Source of the DNA: Akkermansiaceae bacterium
GTDB taxonomy: Bacteria; Verrucomicrobiota; Verrucomicrobiia; Verrucomicrobiales; Akkermansiaceae
Assembly (NCBI GenBank): GCA_019634595.1
Contig: JAHCBC010000007.1
Location: 124,001 to 188,000, forward strand
Direction: 5' to 3'
DNA: 64,000 nucleotides
Both the position numbers and the translations under genes were made by a program. Each line of letters opens with the position of its first letter. Positions within the stretch are counted from its first letter, which is position 1. Shown piece by piece: positions 43,830 to 52,025 of this stretch. The notes beneath the pieces were generated by a model, which was not told the origin of the DNA, did no database searches, and saw nothing but the letters and a program-made list of their open reading frames with translations.

Positions 43830-44291
43830 ATGCCTTCCAGAAAGCGACTGGCAACCTGGCTCATCATCTCGTTTCTGGCTGCTCTCGCCGCTACCATACG
43901 AACAGCTCTTTACTTCGATGCCCCCCTCTACCTGGTAATCCGTGAATCTCCCTTCATGCTTGCCAGGTTCGGATGGCTGATGGGGCTTCTTCTGGCTCCC
44001 GCTTTCGTCATCTCTTCCATTCTTCTCCGGCTTCCCCCGGGACACCTCCTATGGCATCGCCCACGCTGGTCATGGCTGGTTGGAGCGGCATCCGGTCCAC
44101 CCGCCGTTTGGATATGGTTCCAGATCCTCCACCAAACAGGAATCGTAGAAGGAGACTTCTTCGGGAGTGCTTCATTTGAAGCGGTGTTCACCTTTACCTT
44201 GGCGATCATAGGCGGATCAGCCTTTTCATTCCTTCATTCTTACCTGGTCCGCCGCTCAGTCTGTTCGGCTGCCAGCTCCCGATGGGAATAG
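43830..44291 (+). CDS. small integral membrane protein
   Basis: 153 residues with four hydrophobic segments: ATWLIISFLAALAATIRTAL, WLMGLLLAPAFVISSILL, SWLVGAASGPPAVWIWFQIL and FTFTLAIIGGSAFSFLHSYL. No recognised family. ATG 43830 gives a positively charged N-terminus (MPSRKR) before the first helix; TTG 43782 is an alternative. It sits just upstream of the BlaI operators, on the same strand. Confidence 0.6.
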   Translation: MPSRKRLATWLIISFLAALAATIRTALYFDAPLYLVIRESPFMLARFGWLMGLLLAPAFVISSILLRLPPGHLLWHRPRWSWLVGAASGPPAVWIWFQILHQTGIVEGDFFGSASFEAVFTFTLAIIGGSAFSFLHSYLVRRSVCSAASSRWE

Positions 44292-44308
44292 CACCGGATC
44301 CAGCCCAT

Positions 44309-44320
44309 CTACAAATGTAG
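44309..44320. promoter_or_regulatory. BlaI/MecI-type operator, distal copy
   Basis: Perfect palindrome CTACAAATGTAG containing the TACA-n2-TGTA core of BlaI/MecI operators. It starts 59 bases before the blaI-like ATG and is paired with an identical box 33 bp downstream. Confidence 0.85.
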
Positions 44321-44341
44321 GCAGATTTACCTTGCCTCCAT

Positions 44342-44353
44342 CTACAAATGTAG
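44342..44353. promoter_or_regulatory. BlaI/MecI-type operator, proximal copy
   Basis: Second identical CTACAAATGTAG palindrome, 14 bases before the chosen ATG. The 33-bp centre-to-centre distance is three helical turns, so two repressor dimers would bind the same face, bracketing the promoter. Confidence 0.85.
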
Positions 44354-44367
44354 GTAGCGATGATTTT

Positions 44368-44766
44368 ATGAGTGAACCCATCCTTCCCGCACTCTCCTCC
44401 GCCGAGCAGACGCTCATGGACCTGATCTGGTTGAAGCAACCGGTGACCGTGGCGGAACTCCTGCTCCATGTGAATGCCGGGCGGGAGAACCCCATTATGC
44501 GGAACACGCTCCAGACCCAGCTTGCCAGACTGGAGCGGAAAGGATGGCTGGCGAGGGAGGGTGAGCTGGGCGCACTGCGCTACCGGTCGAATGTGGCGGA
44601 GGAAAAGGGCCGCCGCAGCCTGCTGCTGGAGCTGAAGAAACGTCTCTTCGGCGGCTCGACGGTTTCGATGGTGAGGTGCCTGGTCGAGGAGTCGGGGATC
44701 ACCGGCAAGGAGATCGAAGAACTGCGGGCGATGCTGAACTCCAAGGGGAAGGGAAAGGGAAAATGA
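44368..44766 (+). CDS. BlaI/MecI/CopY family repressor
   Basis: 132-residue winged-helix repressor: SSAEQTLMDLIWLKQPVTVA, then MRNTLQTQLARLERKGWLAR as recognition helix and wing, then a helical dimerisation tail. Members are cleaved by a BlaR1-type membrane peptidase after an envelope signal. ATG 44368 follows the two operators directly, showing autoregulation. The stop overlaps the blaR1-like gene (ATGA). With the partner's peptidase missing, the repressor may be locked or cleaved by another protease. Confidence 0.92.
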   Translation: MSEPILPALSSAEQTLMDLIWLKQPVTVAELLLHVNAGRENPIMRNTLQTQLARLERKGWLAREGELGALRYRSNVAEEKGRRSLLLELKKRLFGGSTVSMVRCLVEESGITGKEIEELRAMLNSKGKGKGK

Positions 44767-45350
44767 GCGCCCTCTCCTCCATGCCGGCCTATTGGCTCAC
44801 GCTGGTGTTCCACATGGCTCTGGTCTCCGTGGCCGTCTGCGTGCCGCCGCTGCTGTTCAGGGATCCTTCCCGGAAGGCCTTGGCCGCAGCCTGCGGCGCG
44901 GTCGTCCTGGCCGTCCTCCCATGGTTCACAGCGGTGACGGTGGATGCACGTCCATCTGCGGAAGTGCAGCGCACGGTTTCCCATGACCCACCAATGCGGA
45001 TGCCGATATGGACCGTCCATATCGAGCATCCGGAGCAGGAACGCTCCCTTTCCCCCTCATCTGATGAAACCCCACGATCCTCCGGGTGGACCGGATTGCC
45101 CACCGTCCTCGGCAGCTTGTGGCTCGTTGGGGCGGCGGTGGGCATTTCCGGTGTCCTTGTCAGACGCGTGCGGCTGGGGCACTGGATCGATGGACAGCGA
45201 CCACCCTCCGCGGATGAATGGGAGCGGCTGGAACCCATCACCGGATTGGTCGCCCGGAGGCACCGCATCCGCATCAGCGCGGAAACCACCAGCCCCTGCG
45301 TGGCGGGTGCACGACGTCGAACTCCTCGCGGGATGGTCCGGGACGGATGA
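44763..45350 (+). CDS. BlaR1-like membrane sensor, truncated (peptidase domain lost)
   Basis: About 195 residues with three likely membrane helices (PAYWLTLVFHMALVSVAVCV, ALAAACGAVVLAVLPWFTAV, and VLGSLWLVGAAVGISGVLVR), as in the N-terminus of M56/BlaR1 sensors. It reaches TTSPCVAG, the stretch that precedes the peptidase core, then enters a foreign frame and stops; no HExxH is present. In the next frame a C-terminal piece (RVHDVELLAGWSGTDDKDIA to 45513) follows directly, so an internal deletion has removed the peptidase and put the remainder out of frame. Probably a pseudogene of a signal transducer. Confidence 0.7.
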   Translation: MSALSSMPAYWLTLVFHMALVSVAVCVPPLLFRDPSRKALAAACGAVVLAVLPWFTAVTVDARPSAEVQRTVSHDPPMRMPIWTVHIEHPEQERSLSPSSDETPRSSGWTGLPTVLGSLWLVGAAVGISGVLVRRVRLGHWIDGQRPPSADEWERLEPITGLVARRHRIRISAETTSPCVAGARRRTPRGMVRDG

Positions 45351-45513
45351 CAAGGACATCGCGGTCCATGTGACGGTGGATTTCGGCGGCGAGATGGATG
45401 CCGCCATGGTCTGGGACCGCGCGGACTCCAGTTGCCACCCCATCATGATGGGTGGGCAACGCGACGGCAGGACGCGAATCCTTCTCCTGAAAGTTGACGC
45501 GCTGTCCCACTGA
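45306..45513 (+). pseudogene. out-of-frame C-terminal remnant of the BlaR1-like gene
   Basis: Encodes VHDVELLAGWSG and AVHVTVDFGGEMDAAMVW through ILLLKVDALSH in the frame next to the truncated sensor, with no start of its own. The join lies just after TTSPCVAG. It looks like the protein's original C-terminal extracytoplasmic domain, left after an internal deletion. Confidence 0.5.
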
Positions 45514-45545
45514 AGCAGGCCGCGCGGAAAACCCCACAACCACCG

Positions 45546-46727
45546 ATGCCAATCATGAAAACCCGGGTCATATCCGCCATCGGCGGAGTGCTGGTCATCA
45601 CCGCGGCGGTGCTGCTGCTGCGGACAAAGGGCACAACTCCCGCCGATGAGCAGGGAAAGGCAGCGACGGACACCTCCGGACGCCACCCCGGCGGAAGCCG
45701 TCCCACCGCATCCGCGCCAAAGACACCCGCCTCACCTGTGGATCCCGCGAAGGCACGGCGCGAATACCAGGAGGAACTCCGCCAAAGGCTCACCAGGGAT
45801 GGTCTCGCCGCGAGCCTGAAGGAGGCGGCGGAGAAGCCGATGTCGGACTACATGCGGCAGGATCTCTTCATCCAGTTCATCACCCAGTCCCTGGAAACGG
45901 ATGGGCTGGAGAAGACCGTGAACGGAATCCTCGCCGGACTGGAACCCGGGACCCAGCGGGACAGATGCATCATGCTGGCCTTCGGCAACGCGAAGGATGA
46001 CCTGCCCATCCTCCACCGCAGGCTGATGGCGCTGGAAAGCGAAGAGGAGCGGAAGAGTGCGATGGAAGGCATCCAGTCCGCCATCGCGGACCGCGACGTA
46101 TCCCTGCGGGATCTGCTCGCCACCTTTCCGGAACCTTTCCCACGGGATATGCTCATCGCCGGGTCCGCCAATGCGACGGGATCTCCGTTCAATCCGACCA
46201 CCGACCGCAGGAAATTCATCGACCGCAATGTTTCCGACCTCGTGGATGCCATCCGGAAAGGTGATGTGGAAAAGGGGGCCATCGGCAGGTTCGTCAGGGA
46301 TGCCAGCATGAACGCCCGCGGTGAGGCTCCGTTCCACCTGTGGGAATCGATCAACAGTGTGGAGCGGATGGAGGGACTGAGCATCCACCCCACGACCTAC
46401 AAGAAGCTCGCCGGCTCCATGATGTCGACGGATCCAGCACGGGCCTTTTCCTCGCTGGCCGCCTCCAAGGTCACCCTCCCCCCGGACGTGATCTCAGAGT
46501 CGGCGAAGAACTGGCTCAATCACCAGAACGCAAAACCGGTGGAGTGGCTGCGGACCAAAGGGAATGACCTCGATCCCGCCTTCAAGGACGCCTTCATCAC
46601 CGGCCTGGTCGACTACAACCTGGAAAGGGGCGGCGTGGCCGAGAGCCGCCAGTGGTCCGACCAGATCCAGGATCCGGAACTGAAGCAGAGGATCCGGCAA
46701 AGGATCGATGGGGCGGACAAACGCTGA
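45546..46727 (+). CDS. anchored helical-repeat paralogue 1
   Basis: 393 residues. N-terminal anchor KTRVISAIGGVLVITAAVLL, a Pro/Ser/Thr-rich linker (about residues 28-68), then an all-helical body to the end. Repeating amphipathic helices such as EERKSAMEGIQSAIADRDVS and DPARAFSSLAASK suggest an alpha-alpha solenoid outside the membrane. No catalytic motif seen. It lies just after the BlaI/BlaR1-like pair on the same strand and may be under its control. A Met three codons in is an alternative start. Confidence 0.78.
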   Translation: MPIMKTRVISAIGGVLVITAAVLLLRTKGTTPADEQGKAATDTSGRHPGGSRPTASAPKTPASPVDPAKARREYQEELRQRLTRDGLAASLKEAAEKPMSDYMRQDLFIQFITQSLETDGLEKTVNGILAGLEPGTQRDRCIMLAFGNAKDDLPILHRRLMALESEEERKSAMEGIQSAIADRDVSLRDLLATFPEPFPRDMLIAGSANATGSPFNPTTDRRKFIDRNVSDLVDAIRKGDVEKGAIGRFVRDASMNARGEAPFHLWESINSVERMEGLSIHPTTYKKLAGSMMSTDPARAFSSLAASKVTLPPDVISESAKNWLNHQNAKPVEWLRTKGNDLDPAFKDAFITGLVDYNLERGGVAESRQWSDQIQDPELKQRIRQRIDGADKR

Positions 46728-46745
46728 ATCCGGAGACCCCTGCGA

Positions 46746-48017
46746 TCACCTGACCGGCTGGGCTTTTCTCCACTCCTCCGCCGCTCCGGGATCCTTCCCT
46801 TTCCACAGGATCTCCAGACGCTCCGCACCTGCCGTCCGCATTTCTGGGTTGTCGATGGTGCCGAGGATCGACGCGGCCTGCGCGAAACGCTGCTGGGCCA
46901 TCAGGCTGGTTGCGATCACCGATCCCATGGCATCGCGCTGCGGTGACCGGGGTTGTTCCTGCAGCCACTGCATTGAGACCTCCGGCTTGTTCCTCGCCCA
47001 GGTGACCAACGTCCTGCCCAAGGGCGGAGGGAGAACAGCGGAATCCGAATAGCGCTCCATCCACCATTCCAAGGCAGGTTCGTTGTATTCCCGCAGGATG
47101 GCCGCGCCGACGGCTTCGGCGTCGATGCGGGGCCGCACCTCCGGCGGAAGGTTCATGCTTTCAAGATGGTCTTTCAGATCCTCCAGATGCCCCATCAGGC
47201 CCAGCGGATCGTTCTCCGGCCACGACTTCATCAAGCCCCTGTTGAAGGCTGCATGGTCATCCGGACTGCCGGACTCCATGGACAAGGCGGAAAGCCTCCC
47301 CCTCATGGCCGGGTCTTCCACATAACCGTGCCCCCAGTGCTCCCATACCGTCTGGACATCCCCGGGACTCATCTTCGCGAAGGTCGCCTTGGCCAGTGGA
47401 AAGTCCGCCTCCGCCAGGGCGCTGACCACTTCGACGCGGAACTGCCCTTTCCGCTCCTGGAACTCCGCGATGAGATCCGGTGCGTCCAGCCACTCCAGCG
47501 CCTCCGCCGGATGGTCGGCGGCCCATCTCCTGAAGATGCTGGATGCCAGATACACTCCCCTGTCCTTTGACCTCGCGAGGGCGGCGTTCATGGCAGCCGT
47601 GGGGTCCAGCGTGGCCCACCACGCCCCCACCCTGAGGTAGAGGTCGTCGATCCCGTTCGTTTCATCGAGCGCGTCGAGTCCCTGGAATATCCGGGAAAGC
47701 TGTTCCGCGGAAAGACCGCCCAGGATCCGGTCCACCTCCGCCTGGGCATCGAAGCTCAACCAGAGTTCGTTGCGGGTCCGGTAGATGTCGAGAAGCCGGG
47801 CGAGGATCGGGCCGGTGTCGTCCGTCCCTTTCGTCGGGGACACCCTCTTGCTCCGGGTTTCATGGTCCGCCGCAGGCTTCGGTTGCTCCGGATCGGTGGA
47901 TCTGAAGTACCCCGCCCTGGCCAGATACTTCGCGGATTGGTTGCTGGAGAAACCAATCGCTGCGATGGCCAGCAGCCAGCAGACGGAAACCCGGAGTGAC
48001 TCACCTCGCCTGCCCAT
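46746..48017 (-). CDS. anchored helical-repeat paralogue 2
   Basis: 423 residues. Starts MGRRGESLRVSVCWLLAIAA with an anchor helix, then a charged linker. The body has the family signature several times, for example ADHPAEALEWLDAPDLIAEF and NKPEVSMQWLQEQPRSPQRD, each a short motif in which an acidic or Pro-containing turn precedes A/S-x-x-W/L. It ends DPGAAEEWRKAQPVR. Its 5' end overlaps the upstream paralogue 3 by 17 bases, forming a divergent minus-strand pair opposed to paralogue 1. Confidence 0.8.
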   Translation of the reverse strand: MGRRGESLRVSVCWLLAIAAIGFSSNQSAKYLARAGYFRSTDPEQPKPAADHETRSKRVSPTKGTDDTGPILARLLDIYRTRNELWLSFDAQAEVDRILGGLSAEQLSRIFQGLDALDETNGIDDLYLRVGAWWATLDPTAAMNAALARSKDRGVYLASSIFRRWAADHPAEALEWLDAPDLIAEFQERKGQFRVEVVSALAEADFPLAKATFAKMSPGDVQTVWEHWGHGYVEDPAMRGRLSALSMESGSPDDHAAFNRGLMKSWPENDPLGLMGHLEDLKDHLESMNLPPEVRPRIDAEAVGAAILREYNEPALEWWMERYSDSAVLPPPLGRTLVTWARNKPEVSMQWLQEQPRSPQRDAMGSVIATSLMAQQRFAQAASILGTIDNPEMRTAGAERLEILWKGKDPGAAEEWRKAQPVR

Positions 48018-49218
48018 CCGCTCCCCCTTCCCTGATGAATTTCCGCATGTCCGCAGGCACCGACTCCAACCATGCACCGGCGGCTCCGGCATCCTGCTGG
48101 TGCCACGTTGCGTAGCGGGCAGGCAGATCCGCCCCGAAGCCCGGCTGCAGGCCCATCTGCCATCCATTCTCCAGCATGGCACCTCCTTGGTTCCTCACAC
48201 TGGCCGCGATGAAATCCGTCCTGCCACTCCTGATGGCCCAGCCTGCCGCATCCTCCCACCGCCCCATGCCCGCCCAGGTTTCGAACAATGAAATCCGCTT
48301 CTCCGCGGAGACGCCGGCTCCCTCAGTCATCGCCCATTCCATCGCCCGCTCCTGGTCGATGCGGACCAACCGGTCGATCAGCCGGTTCTTGTATCCCTTC
48401 AGCAGATCCGCAGGCAGCCCTTCCCCGTCCAGCCCGTCCAACAGCTTTTCCACATCCTGCTCCGGCGCCGCCAATACCAACGCATAGGTGGCCTGATACC
48501 ACTGCATGGGATCGCGGTACTCCGCCAGACGCTTCAAAAACTCCTTCCGTGACTCCGGTGTCGCACCCGACTTGCTCGCCTGCACCACCAATGCGGCCCG
48601 CAGCGCCTCCGGCCCGACCGCTTTCGCCTTCTCCAGCCCGCCTTCCGGATCCTGGTAGTGGATCGTCTTGCCCACGATCCGCTGATACGCCGTTTTCAGG
48701 TCGCTGGAGCCGTTCAGCTCCACCCACTTCGCCGCGTTTTCCGGATCACCGGAGATCCATGCTCCCATGATGGTGAATGCAAGGTCACGGTGCTTGGAAT
48801 ACGGCGGCTTCATCGACCCACGGGCCGCCGCTTCAGGTGCCAGTTGCGCCCAACGGTGGAAGACCATGAGGGCGAGCGTGCCATTGACCGCCTTTCCGTT
48901 GTCCAGCGGCAGTTCATCCAGATACGCGATGAGCTGCTGCTCGCCAAAAGTCCTAATGATCTCCCAGCACTCCCGGCTCTCTCCGGAAGTCAGGTCCATC
49001 CGGCCCGCCCGGTGCCTCAGTTCATTCAACCGTGCGAAGGCATCCTTCTGGCTCCGCTCCATCAGCAGGTGGCGGGTGGCCGACCGGAACTTCAAAGGCG
49101 GTGCCCCGGCACCGGAGAGCGCCCTCACCTCATTCTGCCACCCCAGCCATCCCGCACCGCCGCCGACCAGAATGGCGAGCAGCAGGTAACGGCGGTGTGG
49201 GGTGCTCCAGATGAACAT
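48001..49218 (-). CDS. anchored helical-repeat paralogue 3
   Basis: 405 residues. Anchor HRRYLLLAILVGGGAGWLGW near the N-terminus. Body contains ISGDPENAAKWVELNGSSDL, then IDQERAMEWAMTEGAG, then GRWEDAAGWAIRSGRTDF and DAGAAGAWLESVPADMRKF, each a variant of the acidic-x-x-A-x-x-W repeat. No enzyme motif. First gene of the minus-strand pair; a ~255-base gap separates it from the rightward paralogue operon, so two promoters must diverge there. Confidence 0.8.
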   Translation of the reverse strand: MFIWSTPHRRYLLLAILVGGGAGWLGWQNEVRALSGAGAPPLKFRSATRHLLMERSQKDAFARLNELRHRAGRMDLTSGESRECWEIIRTFGEQQLIAYLDELPLDNGKAVNGTLALMVFHRWAQLAPEAAARGSMKPPYSKHRDLAFTIMGAWISGDPENAAKWVELNGSSDLKTAYQRIVGKTIHYQDPEGGLEKAKAVGPEALRAALVVQASKSGATPESRKEFLKRLAEYRDPMQWYQATYALVLAAPEQDVEKLLDGLDGEGLPADLLKGYKNRLIDRLVRIDQERAMEWAMTEGAGVSAEKRISLFETWAGMGRWEDAAGWAIRSGRTDFIAASVRNQGGAMLENGWQMGLQPGFGADLPARYATWHQQDAGAAGAWLESVPADMRKFIREGGADGQAR

Positions 49219-49473
49219 CGATCTTAGGATCAGCCTGCCGTAGCCGGATCACCCATCAAGCGGATTCTCCGTTAATCCATATGATTTCCAGCCCGTTTGA
49301 CACCGCCATCACCGAACCTGGGACACCCTCAGAATCAATGATCCCCGGAGATAGGTGCGTATCTGTCTCAACCGTCCCTCCCACACCTTCGCAACCACGG
49401 TCATTGATTGACATCTTCCGGGAATTGATTTGGCCTTCCAGAGTACGATCCCGTCCCTACCGAATCGTTTCCG

Positions 49474-50733
49474 ATGAAAAAAGGTGTCGCTACTTTCACC
49501 ATCTATCTGGCAGCCGGAGTTTCCATCGGCTGGCTCTCCATGCGGCATGGTGGGACCAACAAACCTGATCCGTCACCGCAGCCACAGATCCTGTCCCCCG
49601 CCCCGCGCGCTGTCCCAGCGATAGACCGCACGCCTCCCTGGACAAAGGAGGACTTCATTTCGGATGTCAGGGCGAAGCTGGTGTCCATCAATACGGGCTC
49701 CTACCCGGCACTGGAGAAGGCTTTGAGTGACTGGAGTGATGATGAAATCCGTTCCGCCCTGAATGACGCCCTTCGCGATGAGCGCACCTTGGATCAATCA
49801 GGAACGGGAATCGCCCATGTCTTGTTCCATGAATATCTCAAGCGGGATTTCGATGGGGCCCTATCCTGGTATTCAGGCTTGGACAACATCCACCGTGGGG
49901 CCTTCGCGCTTGCCATCAGCCATCAATGGCCTGAAGGGCGGGCAGAGGAAGGCATCAAGTTCCTGCTGGATCACCCGGAAAACTTCTATCGTGCCTCCCC
50001 GTGGTCCCTGGTGATTAAGGGAATCACCTCCCGCGCTACCACCGGTGCGGACGCCGTGGCGGACTTGCTGGGCAAACTTCAGGAAAAGAACCTCGATCTC
50101 AACTTCGGAGATCAGATCTCCTTTCCGGAAGGTTTCGATTTCGGACGATTAGCCTCCTCACCGTCTTTCCAAGGAGAAGGGATCGATACGTTCCGGGAGA
50201 ACGTGCTGGCGGCATGGTGCCGTGAAGATCGGGAAGCAGCCTTCGACTGGGCGCTTCTCAATGACAAGGGAGGCCGGACACTGGCTTCATTCCTGACGAC
50301 GGGTGGAAGCCTCGGAGCACCGGACAACCCATGGATCGCCCGCAAAATCGACGGTCTCGATCCTACAGCGAAGACCGCGGTCCTGGAGCGAATGCTTCCC
50401 ACCTGGTTCACATTCCCCGCGAGTGCGAAGCCCCTGATGGATGCCACCGGGGATCCAGATCTGCGGGAAGAAATACGATCCCGGGCCATGCAGCCCATCT
50501 TCGCCGGACGGGTCCAGGAGACACTCGGCCTGATGGAGGACCTCCCTGACGATGCCAGCCGACTCCGGTATCTGGAGAACCTCGCCAAGACGGACTTCAC
50601 TGTAAGTAGACAGGGAAGCGGCGGTCTGGATGCGGCAGGCGAGACAGTCCTCCGCGCGAAACTCAAGGAATGGAACGCTGGGAAAAAGCAGACGGAGGCT
50701 ATCGTGGCCAACATCAAATCGACCAAGCCATGA
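49474..50733 (+). CDS. anchored helical-repeat paralogue 4
   Basis: 419 residues. Anchor ATFTIYLAAGVSIGWLSMRH, linker of Pro/Ser, then SDDEIRSALNDALRDERTLD, LKRDFDGALSWYSGLDNIHR and REDREAAFDWALLNDKGG. This is the closest relative within the window of the pseudogene at 39422-40295, sharing the order of these segments. The stop overlaps the next gene by four bases, so paralogues 4 and 5 are coupled. Confidence 0.8.
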   Translation: MKKGVATFTIYLAAGVSIGWLSMRHGGTNKPDPSPQPQILSPAPRAVPAIDRTPPWTKEDFISDVRAKLVSINTGSYPALEKALSDWSDDEIRSALNDALRDERTLDQSGTGIAHVLFHEYLKRDFDGALSWYSGLDNIHRGAFALAISHQWPEGRAEEGIKFLLDHPENFYRASPWSLVIKGITSRATTGADAVADLLGKLQEKNLDLNFGDQISFPEGFDFGRLASSPSFQGEGIDTFRENVLAAWCREDREAAFDWALLNDKGGRTLASFLTTGGSLGAPDNPWIARKIDGLDPTAKTAVLERMLPTWFTFPASAKPLMDATGDPDLREEIRSRAMQPIFAGRVQETLGLMEDLPDDASRLRYLENLAKTDFTVSRQGSGGLDAAGETVLRAKLKEWNAGKKQTEAIVANIKSTKP

Positions 50734-51980
50734 AACCCCTGCTGCACGCGGCCACAGCGATCCTCGCCCTATCCGCAGGGATCTTCTCCGGACGCTTGAT
50801 TCCGCAGCCTGGATCTGAATCCAGACGTTCTCCCCGCCCAACTCAGCCGTCCCGCTCGATGGCTTCCGAAGGCCCTGCTGCTGCACTTTCTGATACCACC
50901 GAAAACAAGAATCTGGGGCAGTTGCGTAACCTGGCCCGCCGACTGGAGGTGGATCCACTGGGCATCGATGAACAGATGCAACGACTGGGTTCCGACGCCC
51001 TCAAGGAAATGGCGTCAGCATTGGCGACCGAATCTTCTCCGACCGGCGGGGATGACCCAGCCACATCCGAGATCATGAAGGCTGCGTTCCGTCAGCTCTA
51101 TCGGCTGGAAGGGCTGGCCGCCGTCGAATGGGTTTCCGGATGGCCGGAACCTGCCCGGCATAGGGGCATGGAAGAAATCTTGGCCATCGCGATACGCGAC
51201 AACGTCACGGCGGCGAAGCCATGGATTGAACAGCACGAAACGAAGTATGGGCGTTCGTGGACTTCGAACTTCTATTCCCAAGCCATGAAGGGCGGAAAGG
51301 AGCGTAGCGCTGAAGACCTCATCAAGGTGTGTGACGCATTCCCGTCTGGATCCCGCCCGATGATCCGCGATCTGCTCGGCAACTTTTCGGATGACTTTGA
51401 CTTCGCAAAGGTCTTCTCCGCTCTCCGGGGCAAAAGGGATCTTCAGGATCTCATCCACTATTGGGCCGCACGCGATAAGCAGGCGGCATGGTTCTCCCTG
51501 AAGGCCGATCTTCTGGAACGCGGACGCCCGGCGAGCTATGGATTCAGTCGGTTCGCGACAGGAGTGATCACGAAGGAAGGAGAGGAGCAGGGACTGAAGA
51601 CCGTCATTAGCCTCCTCGGAGAACTCCCTGATGAGCAGAGGCACCTCTGTCTGCGGAGCCTGCACGGCGGAATGCTGACAACCGGCGGCATCAGGTCCGT
51701 TATTCCGGCACTCTCTGTCGGTGACAGGAAAGCCTTCGCGGAGGATCTGATTTCCTCCCACAATGCGAGCGACGGAGCCTTCATGCTGCTCGATTCATTG
51801 CCGCGGGAGGACATGATCGCCGCTCTCGAGAACAGCTTCACGAAGAACCGGGGGATGCTGGATGAGCAGAATCGGGAATTCGGGGCATCCGGCATCGGAA
51901 GGGTCTCCGATGAAATCGAACGGAGATATTCCCTCACACCGGATGAAATGATCCGTATCCGGAACGCGAGGGGCTTTTGA
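50730..51980 (+). CDS. anchored helical-repeat paralogue 5
   Basis: 416 residues beginning MKPLLHAATAILALSAGIFS (anchor), then a Ser/Pro linker. The body includes RLEGLAAVEWVSGWPEPARH and ARDKQAAWFSLKADLL, matching the family repeat, and ends LTPDEMIRIRNARGF. ATG 50730 overlaps the upstream stop (ATGA) and gives a clean anchor; an upstream in-frame extension was rejected for that reason. Confidence 0.8.
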   Translation: MKPLLHAATAILALSAGIFSGRLIPQPGSESRRSPRPTQPSRSMASEGPAAALSDTTENKNLGQLRNLARRLEVDPLGIDEQMQRLGSDALKEMASALATESSPTGGDDPATSEIMKAAFRQLYRLEGLAAVEWVSGWPEPARHRGMEEILAIAIRDNVTAAKPWIEQHETKYGRSWTSNFYSQAMKGGKERSAEDLIKVCDAFPSGSRPMIRDLLGNFSDDFDFAKVFSALRGKRDLQDLIHYWAARDKQAAWFSLKADLLERGRPASYGFSRFATGVITKEGEEQGLKTVISLLGELPDEQRHLCLRSLHGGMLTTGGIRSVIPALSVGDRKAFAEDLISSHNASDGAFMLLDSLPREDMIAALENSFTKNRGMLDEQNREFGASGIGRVSDEIERRYSLTPDEMIRIRNARGF

Positions 51981-52025
51981 CCACGGGCATCCCTCCCCTC
52001 GACCGCGTCCAGCGCAGCATCCATC

